Shown piece by piece: positions 51,519 to 59,992 of a stretch of 64,000 bases of DNA; the first letter of the stretch is position 1, and each line of letters opens with the position of its first letter. The stretch comes from RGIG3002 sp964449325 (GTDB lineage Bacteria; Bacillota; Clostridia; Lachnospirales; Lachnospiraceae): contig CAYUYJ010000007.1 in assembly GCA_964449325.1 (NCBI GenBank), forward strand, positions 1 to 64,000, given 5' to 3'. The position numbers and the translations under genes are program-made. The notes beneath the pieces were generated by a model. That model saw only the letters and a program-made list of their open reading frames with translations, did no database searches and was not told the origin of the DNA.

Positions 51519-53329
51519 GTTGCAAACGCCTCCTTATCTTTTAATTTTGCGGTATAGCCTAAGGTAAACATCGGCGAGAATGCGTACCCTTCTTTTACAT
51601 ATCCGCTTGCGTTTTCATCTTCACAAAGCAGTGATACTTTTGTCTCAATTTCAGGAACGACTGCCCATGTGCTTGTAGCACCCGGCATCGCTTCTTCCCT
51701 GCATTTGTAAGCGTAAGCAATGGATTTCTCCTCGCTGCCGTCTGTAACTCCAAGAGTAACGTGAGTCATATCCTCGGAATATTCTGTTGTACCGTAGCAT
51801 GCTACCATATATTCATTGATATCCACTTGAGCATCCGGATTACTCATTTCCAGAATCTTTCTTTCGATTTTTATATCAGAACTTCCTTCTTCAAAAGAAA
51901 TCACGGACTGTAATTTCAGTGTCAAATCAGAGAATTCAATATCTACCGGGTCAAGTACAAGGCTTCTTACCCTGCCTTCCTGTACGAATTTTGCTTTTGT
52001 ACGGCAAAGACACAAATCAACCTCTTCTCCTTTGTAAGTAAGCTTTGCACTTCTTACAGTTCCTTCTCCTGCATAGTGCGTAAAGTAACCTGCACGATAT
52101 TTTTCCTGAATCAGGAACGGATAGGAAGCATCTGTAACATGTTTCGTACCGATACCTACCGGCCAGTTTAATTTCGCAGCATAAGGTCTTAAGTCTACAA
52201 TAGCACCGCCCTGATCCATATTGACACATACACGCATATATGGGTCGCAATACCAGAACAACTGCTTATCGGAACCGTACAGAATATCCTTCCAAAGTGC
52301 GCATTCCGGCTCGGTGTAGGTTTTCTTTTCTCTGTAATAATCGGCAAATTCAGCCATGGTCATATCGTCCAGCTTACCTTCCTTTTTCAACTGACCATAA
52401 TATGCCATACCGTCTTCATAGGATTTTAACAATAATTCATAAGGAGCTTCCCAGCGTCCCATTTTATTCATCCATCCCGGTCCTACAAACATCATATTGT
52501 AAGCATAACCGTTGTTGTATTTTGCAAGAGAACGATACTGATCAATCAGATTGTATAAGTACGGAAATTCCCACGTTTTTGTATCATAAATCATACCGCG
52601 AAGTACATTTTGGGGATGGGTTCCAAAATTGCTTCCGTTCCCGTCATAGCATGCAAGCAAATCTCTGGAAAGGTGCGGAATTGCTACGATTCCGGAGTCC
52701 TCTGCTTCATTTGCTGCCGGTGCATGTACATTTGCCTTGGAAGGAATCCATGGTGCCCACGGGCCTCCGTCCATAAAGGTGTACCATGAGTTATTGCAGG
52801 TATGATATGCTTTCGGCCCTTCCTCCCAACAGGTAGCAACCGCACATTTTACCATCGGATATTTTTCTTTAATGTAGTTGATTAATTCCGCATCCATGTA
52901 ATAAGAACCCGTAGATTCCGGATAAAATCCAAATGCATCATGGAACTTTTCAAACACATCGTTTACGATGGATTTTTTATCTTCCATGGAGAACATCCAG
53001 ATACAAAAATCTTTTGTTTTATATTTCTCACGGAATTCTTTACAGGGAAGCCCCAATAAAGAAAGCGCAATTTCATCTCCGTACTTTTCATGGTCTGCTT
53101 TTGCCAGTGCAATCGCTTCCTCGTTAAAAAGAGAAGCATAGGTCATCTGAATCGTTGTTTTCAGACCGTTTTTATGTGCAGCTGCCTGCTGTGTTTTAAA
53201 AATATCCAGGGATTCCGTCAGAAGAGCTTTTCTTCCGATGTCCTCTTCTTTTCCGTGTCCCGTAACCTTCTCCGCATATTCCGGTACCATCTCCGGACGG
53301 TGAATAATGTTTACAACAAATTTATCCAT
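51491..53329 (-). CDS. 612-residue protein of the galactan operon, family not recognised
   Basis: No signal peptide, so cytoplasmic. The N-terminal ~350 residues look like an alpha/beta barrel (KTTIQMTYASLFNEEAIALA, ESTGSYYMDAELINYIKEKY, CAVATCWEEGPKAY, GPWAPWIPSKANVHAPA), rich in Trp, Tyr and His. The C-terminal ~250 residues are beta-rich (VRSLVLDPVDIEFSDLTLKL). This layout recalls barrel glycosidases of the GH57/GH38 or polysaccharide-deacetylase folds, but I cannot assign a family. Its place between the importer and the intracellular GH53 suggests action on galactan-derived oligosaccharides. Confidence 0.75.
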   Translation of the reverse strand: MDKFVVNIIHRPEMVPEYAEKVTGHGKEEDIGRKALLTESLDIFKTQQAAAHKNGLKTTIQMTYASLFNEEAIALAKADHEKYGDEIALSLLGLPCKEFREKYKTKDFCIWMFSMEDKKSIVNDVFEKFHDAFGFYPESTGSYYMDAELINYIKEKYPMVKCAVATCWEEGPKAYHTCNNSWYTFMDGGPWAPWIPSKANVHAPAANEAEDSGIVAIPHLSRDLLACYDGNGSNFGTHPQNVLRGMIYDTKTWEFPYLYNLIDQYRSLAKYNNGYAYNMMFVGPGWMNKMGRWEAPYELLLKSYEDGMAYYGQLKKEGKLDDMTMAEFADYYREKKTYTEPECALWKDILYGSDKQLFWYCDPYMRVCVNMDQGGAIVDLRPYAAKLNWPVGIGTKHVTDASYPFLIQEKYRAGYFTHYAGEGTVRSAKLTYKGEEVDLCLCRTKAKFVQEGRVRSLVLDPVDIEFSDLTLKLQSVISFEEGSSDIKIERKILEMSNPDAQVDINEYMVACYGTTEYSEDMTHVTLGVTDGSEEKSIAYAYKCREEAMPGATSTWAVVPEIETKVSLLCEDENASGYVKEGYAFSPMFTLGYTAKLKDKEAFATWLKLEKAN

Positions 53330-53378
53330 GTTTCTTTTTTCTCCTTAAAAAATAATCTTATTTCTAACAGCGCCATAG

Positions 53379-54224
53379 CTAACCTTTTACGGAGCCGCCT
53401 GCAATTCCTTCTACATAGAACTTCTGCATCAATACAAACAGAATGGAGATCGGGATAGATACCACAACACCGCCTGCACAGAAGATGGAGAAGTATTTGT
53501 TAATCAAGGATTTATTCAGCATATTGTAAAGTCCGATTGCAATGGTCCAGTCCTGTGAAATACCGGAATTAAGCATCAGCTTTGCAAATACAAAATCGCC
53601 CCACGGTACTAAGAAAGAACTGATAACCGTATACACAATAATCGGCTTTGACAGCGGTAAAATAATCCGCCAGAAAATTTTGGCTTCGGAAGCGCCTTCC
53701 AGTCTTGCCGCTTCTCTTAAGGAAACCGAAATCGTATCCATAAAGCCTTTGGCAATCAGATAACCTAAGCCGGCACCGGCGGAATATACGATAATCATTC
53801 CTACGTGGCTGTTTGTAAGTCCCAGAGATTTCATAATGAAATAAATGGCAATCATAGATAAAACACCCGGGAACATATTTAAAATAATGCCAAAGCTCAT
53901 CAGAGTCTTTCTGCCTTTAAATCTTGTACAGCTCATCGTATAAGCTACCATCAGTACGAAAATTGTGGAAATAATACAGGTAAAAATCGCAATAATTAAG
54001 GTATTGGTAAACCATGCCGTATACTGTACCACGGAATCCGGTTCCACAAACAGTACCTTATAGTTATTTAAGGACCATGTCTGTGGGAAAAAGTGTGCCG
54101 TATTTATGCCTTTGTATCCGCTGAAAGAAGTTACTACCAGCCAGACAATCGGAATCAGCCATACGACTGCGAGGAATACCAAAAATGCATGTCTAATAAT
54201 CGGATTAATAATCTTTTTCATCAT
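53379..54224 (-). CDS. ganQ: Sugar ABC permease, MalG/GanQ type
   Basis: 281 residues, six membrane helices, with the carbohydrate-permease EAA loop REAARLEGASEAKIFWRIIL and C-terminal VEGIAGGSVKG, close to the conserved TAGAVKG end of MalG. It overlaps the other permease by 4 bp. No ATPase gene is in the locus; a shared MsmK-type ATPase elsewhere is expected. Confidence 0.9.
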   Translation of the reverse strand: MMKKIINPIIRHAFLVFLAVVWLIPIVWLVVTSFSGYKGINTAHFFPQTWSLNNYKVLFVEPDSVVQYTAWFTNTLIIAIFTCIISTIFVLMVAYTMSCTRFKGRKTLMSFGIILNMFPGVLSMIAIYFIMKSLGLTNSHVGMIIVYSAGAGLGYLIAKGFMDTISVSLREAARLEGASEAKIFWRIILPLSKPIIVYTVISSFLVPWGDFVFAKLMLNSGISQDWTIAIGLYNMLNKSLINKYFSIFCAGGVVVSIPISILFVLMQKFYVEGIAGGSVKG

Positions 54225-55648
54225 TGGAAATTCTCCTCTCTATCACCTTTAATCATCCGCGTAAATGTAACCAATGTAAATGCAGCACAGATAATAAATA
54301 CACAGATACCAATTACTGAAGCCATCTTGTAGTTGTAATATTCATTTGTCAGTCTAAAAAGCCATGTAACGAGCAAATCCACTTCTTTTGCATTGGAGTT
54401 TGCAAGCATCTGGTCGGAAGTTACAAACACATCCTGTGTAAGCAGATAAATAACGTTAAAGTTATTTATATTCTTTACAAAGTCCGTAATCAGTGCCGGT
54501 CCCTGTATAAACAGAATGTAAGGCATTGTAATTTTTACGAAAATTTGGAAACTGTTAGCACCGTCAATTCTTGCACTTTCAATCTGATCTTCCGGAATGT
54601 TCATCAAAATACCTGTTGCAATCAGCATCTGATAAGGAATACCTACCCAGATATTAATAATAACAATCATAACCTTTGCCCAACCGGGACTTGTCAAAAA
54701 CGGTATGTAACTTAAGTGCTGTCCTACCAGTCCGATACTTTTCAGAAAATCTGTCAGGCCGATGGCGGAACAAATCGTATTCACAATACCGGAATCTGCA
54801 AAGAAGTTACGAACCAAAAGCAATGTTACAAACTGCGGTACTGCAATCGCAATAATAAATAAGGTTCTCCACAGCTTCGGCAGCTTTGTCTTTTTGTTAT
54901 TAATAAACTTCGCAAGCAAAATCCCCCCGATAAAGGTTGTAAACGTAGCAAGGAATGCCCATTCCAGCGTCCACACCAAAATCTTTCTAAAGGAATAGCC
55001 GAAGGTTACTGTTGCAGAACGTGTAAAAAGGTTCTTGAAATTTTTCCAGCCAATCCACGAAAACAAAGCACTCGGAGGCATATGCTGCTGGTCATAGTTC
55101 GTAAAAGCAACCGCAATCAGTACCAGAATCGGAAGGATATTCATCAGAACAATTCCTATACAAGGCAGTGTCATCAAAGTAATATGAAACTTCTCGTTAA
55201 ACATTGCCTTAATATCTTCTCTGAAGGTATTGATATGCTTCCCGTTTTCCTTTAACTGCTGCAGGCGGTAAACAACCTTAATGTTATGAATATATACCAA
55301 TATAAAAGTGACGATTAAAAATATAGAAATAATGGAATTCAATAAAATCAAAAATGAATTATCATAATCGTTTACTGTACTTGTCAACGTCAGTGGGTCA
55401 AAAACCTGTTCAAACTGAACAGTACCAAGCGTACCGAATTTTGCCAGATTAGGCAACGCGTAAAATGCACACATAACACCGAAGACCGCTTCCAGCGCAA
55501 GCATAATCAGGCCATTCACAATCTGTTTTCTTGCAAAATAACCTGCGCCCATAAAGAGAAGGGATAATTTCACCCATATGTCGCCCTTTACTACGGCTTC
55601 ACCAAATTTCTTAAAATAATTACCTATAGAATTTATTATCTTTTTCAT
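54221..55648 (-). CDS. ganP: Sugar ABC permease, MalF/GanP type
   Basis: 475 residues, with an N-terminal extra membrane segment and a long cytosolic region before the six-helix core, as in MalF/GanP proteins. The EAA loop is ESARIDGANSFQIFVKITMP. An N-terminal helix pair (LSLLFMGAGYFARKQIVNGL) precedes. It pairs with the MalG-type permease. A hairpin (55708-55732) separates it from the binding-protein gene. Confidence 0.9.
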   Translation of the reverse strand: MKKIINSIGNYFKKFGEAVVKGDIWVKLSLLFMGAGYFARKQIVNGLIMLALEAVFGVMCAFYALPNLAKFGTLGTVQFEQVFDPLTLTSTVNDYDNSFLILLNSIISIFLIVTFILVYIHNIKVVYRLQQLKENGKHINTFREDIKAMFNEKFHITLMTLPCIGIVLMNILPILVLIAVAFTNYDQQHMPPSALFSWIGWKNFKNLFTRSATVTFGYSFRKILVWTLEWAFLATFTTFIGGILLAKFINNKKTKLPKLWRTLFIIAIAVPQFVTLLLVRNFFADSGIVNTICSAIGLTDFLKSIGLVGQHLSYIPFLTSPGWAKVMIVIINIWVGIPYQMLIATGILMNIPEDQIESARIDGANSFQIFVKITMPYILFIQGPALITDFVKNINNFNVIYLLTQDVFVTSDQMLANSNAKEVDLLVTWLFRLTNEYYNYKMASVIGICVFIICAAFTLVTFTRMIKGDREENFQ

Positions 55649-55707
55649 GCAAAAACTCCTCTCAGAGTTAATTTGTTATTTGACTGTTTTCCTCATCTCT
55701 TTAAAAC

Positions 55708-55732
55708 ACCCCGCAACTGTAAGCTGCGGGGT
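55708..55732 (-). terminator. Attenuating hairpin between binding protein and permeases
   Basis: ACCCCGCA and TGCGGGGT form a perfect 8-bp GC-rich stem with a 9-nt loop, followed by GTTTT on the minus strand. Partial termination here would keep the binding protein in excess over the permeases. Confidence 0.65.
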
Positions 55733-55763
55733 ATAAAACATTCCTTTTTACCGCAAGCCTTTC

Positions 55764-57101
55764 TTATTCAATTGCTGCAGCGATACCTTCTACGGTATTA
55801 TCAAGTAATGTCTGAAGATCTGTGCCATCCGGATTACCGGAAGCTAAAATCTGTCCTAATGTCTCTGCCGGAGTCCAGAAGTTGTTACCAACACGCTGTG
55901 GTGTTGCATAAGCTGCCTGTTCAGCCAGAGCTGCGATTGCCGGATTGGATTGTACAGCATCTGTAGAACCTGCTTCGATGTTTGCGGGACCAAGTCCTCT
56001 TGCTTCAAATCTTGCTACCTGTGATTCCTTGTTTGTTAAGTATTCTGCAAGCAGCATAGACCAGCCTACATTAGCAGAGTACGGATTAACACCGATTAAT
56101 TTGTATCCTGAGTAAGAAGACATCTGGCATTCTTTGTCACCCACTTTAAAGGTAGGAAGCTTGGTTGCTTTGTAGTTCTCTCCCCATGCATCAGAAGCGG
56201 TTTCTGCTCTCCATGTACCATTTACACATGCTGCAACAGTACCTTCTGCAATAGCAGTTGCCATTTCTTCATCACCCATATCTACCAATACGTTTGTCGC
56301 GCAAAGATCCATGATTGCCTGTGCTACATCTGTAGCGCCTGTTGCATTCCATGTACAGGTATTTGTACCGTCTTCATTTAAGGTAAGTTCATATCCTGCA
56401 CCCTGGAAGAAAGAGTAAATGTACCATCCATTGGAGATATCCATTGCAATTTTCTTGTCTGCGGCTTTTGCTGCTGTAATCATGGATTCCAAGGATTTTA
56501 CATCCTCTTCTGTAAATACAGAGCCATCATAGAACATAAAATATCCGTTGTCTGCTGTCATCGGGTAAGCATATAACTGTCCGTTAGCAGTAGCTGCTTC
56601 TACAGCGCCCGCAACATTTTCGCCTGCTACATCATAGGTATATGTAGCTGCTACCGGCTGTAATGCGCCTGCTGCTACCAGTTCGTTAATCTGGTCATCT
56701 GCAAAAGCGAATACATCTGCTGCTGCTTCAACATCTGTTAAAATAGTATCTTTTGCAGTAGATTCGGATTCAGCACCTAAGGTAATCTCAAAAGTAACAT
56801 CCGGGTACTGAGCCTTGAAGTTATCAAGTAACGTTGTTGTAAGCGCCTGATCTTCTTCGGAAGCCCATACGGTAAGCGTTACGGTTCCTGTTGTGTTTGC
56901 AATCAGATTTGCAACTGCATCACTTGATGTGCTGTCAGCAGGTGCTTCTGCCGGTGTCTCTGCTGTAGTCTCGGCAGATGTTTCCGTTTTCACTTCATCT
57001 GTTTTACCTGCTGTCGTTTCCTCTTTGGAACTTCCGCATGCTACTAAAGAAGTAGCTGCAAGTGCAACGGCGAGTAAGGTTGCTAATGCTTTTTTCTTCA
57101 T
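55764..57101 (-). CDS. ganS: Sugar-binding lipoprotein of the galactan importer
   Basis: 445 residues from the ATG at 57099-57101 (GGGAGG site); an in-frame ATG 33 bp upstream is less likely. Lipobox SLVACG (Cys at 22), a Glu/Thr-rich linker and a MalE-like fold (VTLTVWASEEDQALTTTLLD, WSMLLAEYLTNKESQVARFE). It binds galactan oligosaccharides by context. First gene of the minus-strand galactan operon, divergent from the secreted GH53. Confidence 0.9.
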   Translation of the reverse strand: MKKKALATLLAVALAATSLVACGSSKEETTAGKTDEVKTETSAETTAETPAEAPADSTSSDAVANLIANTTGTVTLTVWASEEDQALTTTLLDNFKAQYPDVTFEITLGAESESTAKDTILTDVEAAADVFAFADDQINELVAAGALQPVAATYTYDVAGENVAGAVEAATANGQLYAYPMTADNGYFMFYDGSVFTEEDVKSLESMITAAKAADKKIAMDISNGWYIYSFFQGAGYELTLNEDGTNTCTWNATGATDVAQAIMDLCATNVLVDMGDEEMATAIAEGTVAACVNGTWRAETASDAWGENYKATKLPTFKVGDKECQMSSYSGYKLIGVNPYSANVGWSMLLAEYLTNKESQVARFEARGLGPANIEAGSTDAVQSNPAIAALAEQAAYATPQRVGNNFWTPAETLGQILASGNPDGTDLQTLLDNTVEGIAAAIE

Positions 57102-57184
57102 TTTTGTTTCCTCCCTGGTTTTTGGTGTCGGCAATTTTCATTGCCCTACACAGTTATTGAAGCTTTCAGAACTCTCCGACCATT

Positions 57185-57203
57185 TGCGCAATCGTTTGTT
57201 CTT
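57185..57203. promoter_or_regulatory. LacI-type operator at the importer promoter
   Basis: TGCGCAATCGTTTGTTCTT, identical to the site at 57416-57434. The core GCAA-TCG-TTTG fits the half-site pattern of LacI/GalR-family operators. It lies just downstream of the -10 of the minus-strand promoter, a blocking position. Confidence 0.75.
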
Positions 57204-57209
57204 GAAAAC

Positions 57210-57238
57210 AGAATAACAATTTTGTATTTTATTGTCAA
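57210..57238 (-). promoter_or_regulatory. Promoter of the ABC-importer operon
   Basis: On the minus strand TTGACA (57233-57238) and TATTCT (57210-57215) are 17 bp apart, about 110 bp before the binding-protein start. Confidence 0.8.
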
Positions 57239-57380
57239 TGTATATTTTTTACGAGTAAGCAACATCATTTTTGTGCGTTTTGCATAAACACCTTGATTTT
57301 ACCACATTTTCTGCATCTACTTGTTAAAAAAACTCTCAATTGTTGATTTTTCCCGCTTTTTTCTTTTCTTTTTTCTGTAG

Positions 57381-57409
57381 TTTACGTTTTCTTCCTAATA
57401 TGTTATAAT
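57381..57409 (+). promoter_or_regulatory. Promoter of the secreted GH53 gene
   Basis: TTTACG (57381-57386) and TATAAT (57404-57409) are 17 bp apart. The second operator copy starts 7 bp downstream of the -10. Confidence 0.75.
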
Positions 57410-57415
57410 TTACTA

Positions 57416-57434
57416 TGCGCAATCGTTTGTTCTT
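57416..57434. promoter_or_regulatory. LacI-type operator at the GH53 promoter
   Basis: Exact 19-bp copy of 57185-57203, in the same orientation, spanning the expected transcription start of the plus-strand GH53 gene. Both promoters are therefore probably controlled by the same repressor, whose gene is not in the window. Confidence 0.75.
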
Positions 57435-57550
57435 AGCGTATTCACAAGCTTTTTATGTTTTGCAGACGTATAATATCTTGATTTTTGTTTAAAAAGGAAA
57501 TTGGTATAAGCTTATTTATAGCATTTGTTTATCATTTTGGAGGTTTTTTT

Positions 57551-59581
57551 ATGAAGTTTTTTCAACTTAAAAAGTACTTTTATCTCGTTGGTGCTTTAAC
57601 ATTGTTGCTTTCCTTAGTCTCCTGCGGTTCTTCTGCCGGAAACGCTTCTTCCGAAAAACAGGCTCCTTCTGAAGAAAGTAATCCTACCGCAAATTTTGAA
57701 ATTACCCATTTTTCTCTGCCAACCGCCGCAGAAGAATCCGACATTTACATAGAACCCGTGGAAGGAATAACTGATGAGTTCATCCGGGGTATGGATGCTT
57801 CTGCTGTACTGGCTGAAGAAAAAAGCGGTGTTGTTTATTATAATGAGGCAGGCGAAGAACAGGACGTTTTTCAAACTCTTGCCCAGTCCGGTATAAACTA
57901 TATCCGTATCCGTGTTTGGAATGATCCTTATGATGAAAGCGGAAACGGTTACGGCGGCGGAAATAATGATGTAAAAACTGCTATCGCATTAGGACAGCGT
58001 GCTACTAAATACGGCATGAAGGTATGTATAGATTTTCATTATTCCGACTTCTGGGCTGACCCTTCAAAGCAGATGTGCCCGAAAGCATGGAAAGGTATGA
58101 CCGTAGAGGAAAAAGCTGATGCTCTTTATGCCTTTACAAAAGAGAGCTTATCTGCCATGTTGGATGCCGGTGTGAACGTTACCATGGTTCAGGTAGGAAA
58201 TGAAACAAACAATGGTATGGCCGGTGAAACAAGTTATAAAGATATGGCAGTACTGATGAATGCAGGAAGTCTTGCCATCCGGGAAATATCCGAAAGCTAT
58301 GGAAGTGACATACAGGTTGCATTGCACTTTACGGATGCTTCCGACTATGACGGTATTGACCGGATTTTGGCAAAATTGCAAAAATATGATGTAGATTATG
58401 ATATTCTTGCACTCTCCTATTATCCTTACTGGCACGGCACTTTGGATAATCTGAAAAAGGTGATGACAAACATTCGGGAAAATTACGGCAAACAGACCTT
58501 GGTAGCCGAAACCTCCTATTGCTATACATTAGAGGACGGCGACGGTTTTGCCAACAGCATAGGAGAAGAAGATTTAATCAAAGAATATACTGCTTCCGTA
58601 CAGAGTCAGGCAACCGCCCTTAGGGATGTCTGTGCCGCTGCTTCCGAAGCGGATGCTTTGGGTGTGTTTTACTGGGAAGGCACATGGATTCCGGTTGGTC
58701 CTTCCGCTTCTGAAAATAAAACCCTTTGGGAAACGAATGGCAGCGGCTGGGCAAGCAGTTATGCCGCAGGTTACGACCCCAATGACGCCGGAAAATATTA
58801 CGGCGGCTGTTCCTGGGATAATCAGGCATTGTTTGATTTCACCGGACACCCTCTTGCTTCTTTAAATGTATTCAAATATCTGCAATACGGCACCATTACT
58901 GAGACGGCAATTGATTTCGTTCCACAGCCAAGTGCAGGTTGCAACATAGACAGCGAACTCAAGTTGCCGGAGCGTGTCAATGTAGTCTATAACAACCGCT
59001 CTCTGAATACGGCAGTTCCCGTTACATGGGACGCAACGCAACTGGATGCTATTGACACTTCTACAGCCGGTACTTACATAATTAATGGTACATTAGAGGA
59101 CGGTACCTCTGTTACCTGTAATGTTACCGTAGACTTTTTAAATTACGTCACCAATCCAAGCTTCGAGGAGGAAGACCGGACCATGTGGGTTGTTACATCG
59201 GAGGGCTCCAATCCCACCGATTTTCAGGAAAAAGCTGCGGATGCCTACTCCGGTGACTACGCCTTCCATTTCTGGTCGGAATCGGATATGGACTTTTCCA
59301 TGGAGCAGACTCTGACCGATTTACCTAACGGCAACTACCGTTTCTTTGCTTATGCACAGGGCGGCGACGTGGACGATACCGCTTCCATGGAGCTATACGC
59401 GGTCGTAAATGGCGAAGAAAAAACCGCCTCCTTTATGGTAGACGGCTACGGCAACTGGCAGATACCCGAAATCGAAGGACTGTCCGTTACGGACGGTTCC
59501 ATGACGATTGGCGTGCGTATGAAATGCAATGCCAAAAGCTGGGGCACCATGGACGATTTTACTTTGAATCTGATGGATTAG
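57551..59581 (+). CDS. Secreted GH53 endo-beta-1,4-galactanase lipoprotein with CBM61-like module
   Basis: 676 residues from the ATG at 57551 (GGAGG 8 nt upstream). Lipobox LVSC (Cys25). GH53 barrel about 75-455 with acid/base Glu218 (MVQVGNETNNG) and nucleophile Glu320 (TLVAETSYCY). A bacterial Ig-like domain (about 465-540; LPERVNVVYNNRS, TAGTYIINGTL) and a C-terminal beta-sandwich (about 545-676; YVTNPSFEEEDRTMW, MEQTLTDLPNGNYRFFAYAQ) resembling the galactan-binding CBM61. It should cut galactan side chains of pectin at the cell surface and feed the importer. Confidence 0.93.
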   Translation: MKFFQLKKYFYLVGALTLLLSLVSCGSSAGNASSEKQAPSEESNPTANFEITHFSLPTAAEESDIYIEPVEGITDEFIRGMDASAVLAEEKSGVVYYNEAGEEQDVFQTLAQSGINYIRIRVWNDPYDESGNGYGGGNNDVKTAIALGQRATKYGMKVCIDFHYSDFWADPSKQMCPKAWKGMTVEEKADALYAFTKESLSAMLDAGVNVTMVQVGNETNNGMAGETSYKDMAVLMNAGSLAIREISESYGSDIQVALHFTDASDYDGIDRILAKLQKYDVDYDILALSYYPYWHGTLDNLKKVMTNIRENYGKQTLVAETSYCYTLEDGDGFANSIGEEDLIKEYTASVQSQATALRDVCAAASEADALGVFYWEGTWIPVGPSASENKTLWETNGSGWASSYAAGYDPNDAGKYYGGCSWDNQALFDFTGHPLASLNVFKYLQYGTITETAIDFVPQPSAGCNIDSELKLPERVNVVYNNRSLNTAVPVTWDATQLDAIDTSTAGTYIINGTLEDGTSVTCNVTVDFLNYVTNPSFEEEDRTMWVVTSEGSNPTDFQEKAADAYSGDYAFHFWSESDMDFSMEQTLTDLPNGNYRFFAYAQGGDVDDTASMELYAVVNGEEKTASFMVDGYGNWQIPEIEGLSVTDGSMTIGVRMKCNAKSWGTMDDFTLNLMD

Positions 59582-59969
59582 TAGAAATATCATTTCTTCT
59601 CATTTTCTGGCGTTCCTTGCGCAGCTCTTCAAAGAGCTGCACGGAATCCCAGAAGATGTTATGTGGTGTTACAATTGCCTTCAAAGCCACGGTCTGCACA
59701 CCTGTTTCTTTATATGCCGTCAGAAAGCTGTCCAGTGCTTCCCCTGTCAGTCCACAGAACACCAGCATTTCTTCCGGAAAATCTTCTCCCGAAAAAGCCC
59801 CCGGCTGCTTTTTTATTCCGGCAATTCCTGCCAAAAATCCAAGAGGCTGATTATAGAATGCTTTCGTCACCGATTTCAGACGGATATTCTGTTTCCTGCA
59901 TATTTCCTGTACTGTTTTTTCTTTTTCTTTTGTCAACCGATACGCCAGAACAACCTTCAACTGTGACAT
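59559..59969 (-). CDS. DUF3783 protein
   Basis: 136 residues from the ATG at 59967-59969 (AGGAGG site). An N-terminal part (VVLAYRLTKEKEKTVQEICR) precedes the DUF3783-type core EMLVFCGLTGEALDSFLTAY and TVALKAIVTPHNIFWDSVQL. Function unknown. Its 3' end overlaps the GH53 gene tail by 23 bp on the opposite strand. Confidence 0.8.
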   Translation of the reverse strand: MSQLKVVLAYRLTKEKEKTVQEICRKQNIRLKSVTKAFYNQPLGFLAGIAGIKKQPGAFSGEDFPEEMLVFCGLTGEALDSFLTAYKETGVQTVALKAIVTPHNIFWDSVQLFEELRKERQKMRRNDISTNPSDSK

Positions 59970-59992
59970 TTTCCTTCCTCCTGCAAGCAAAT

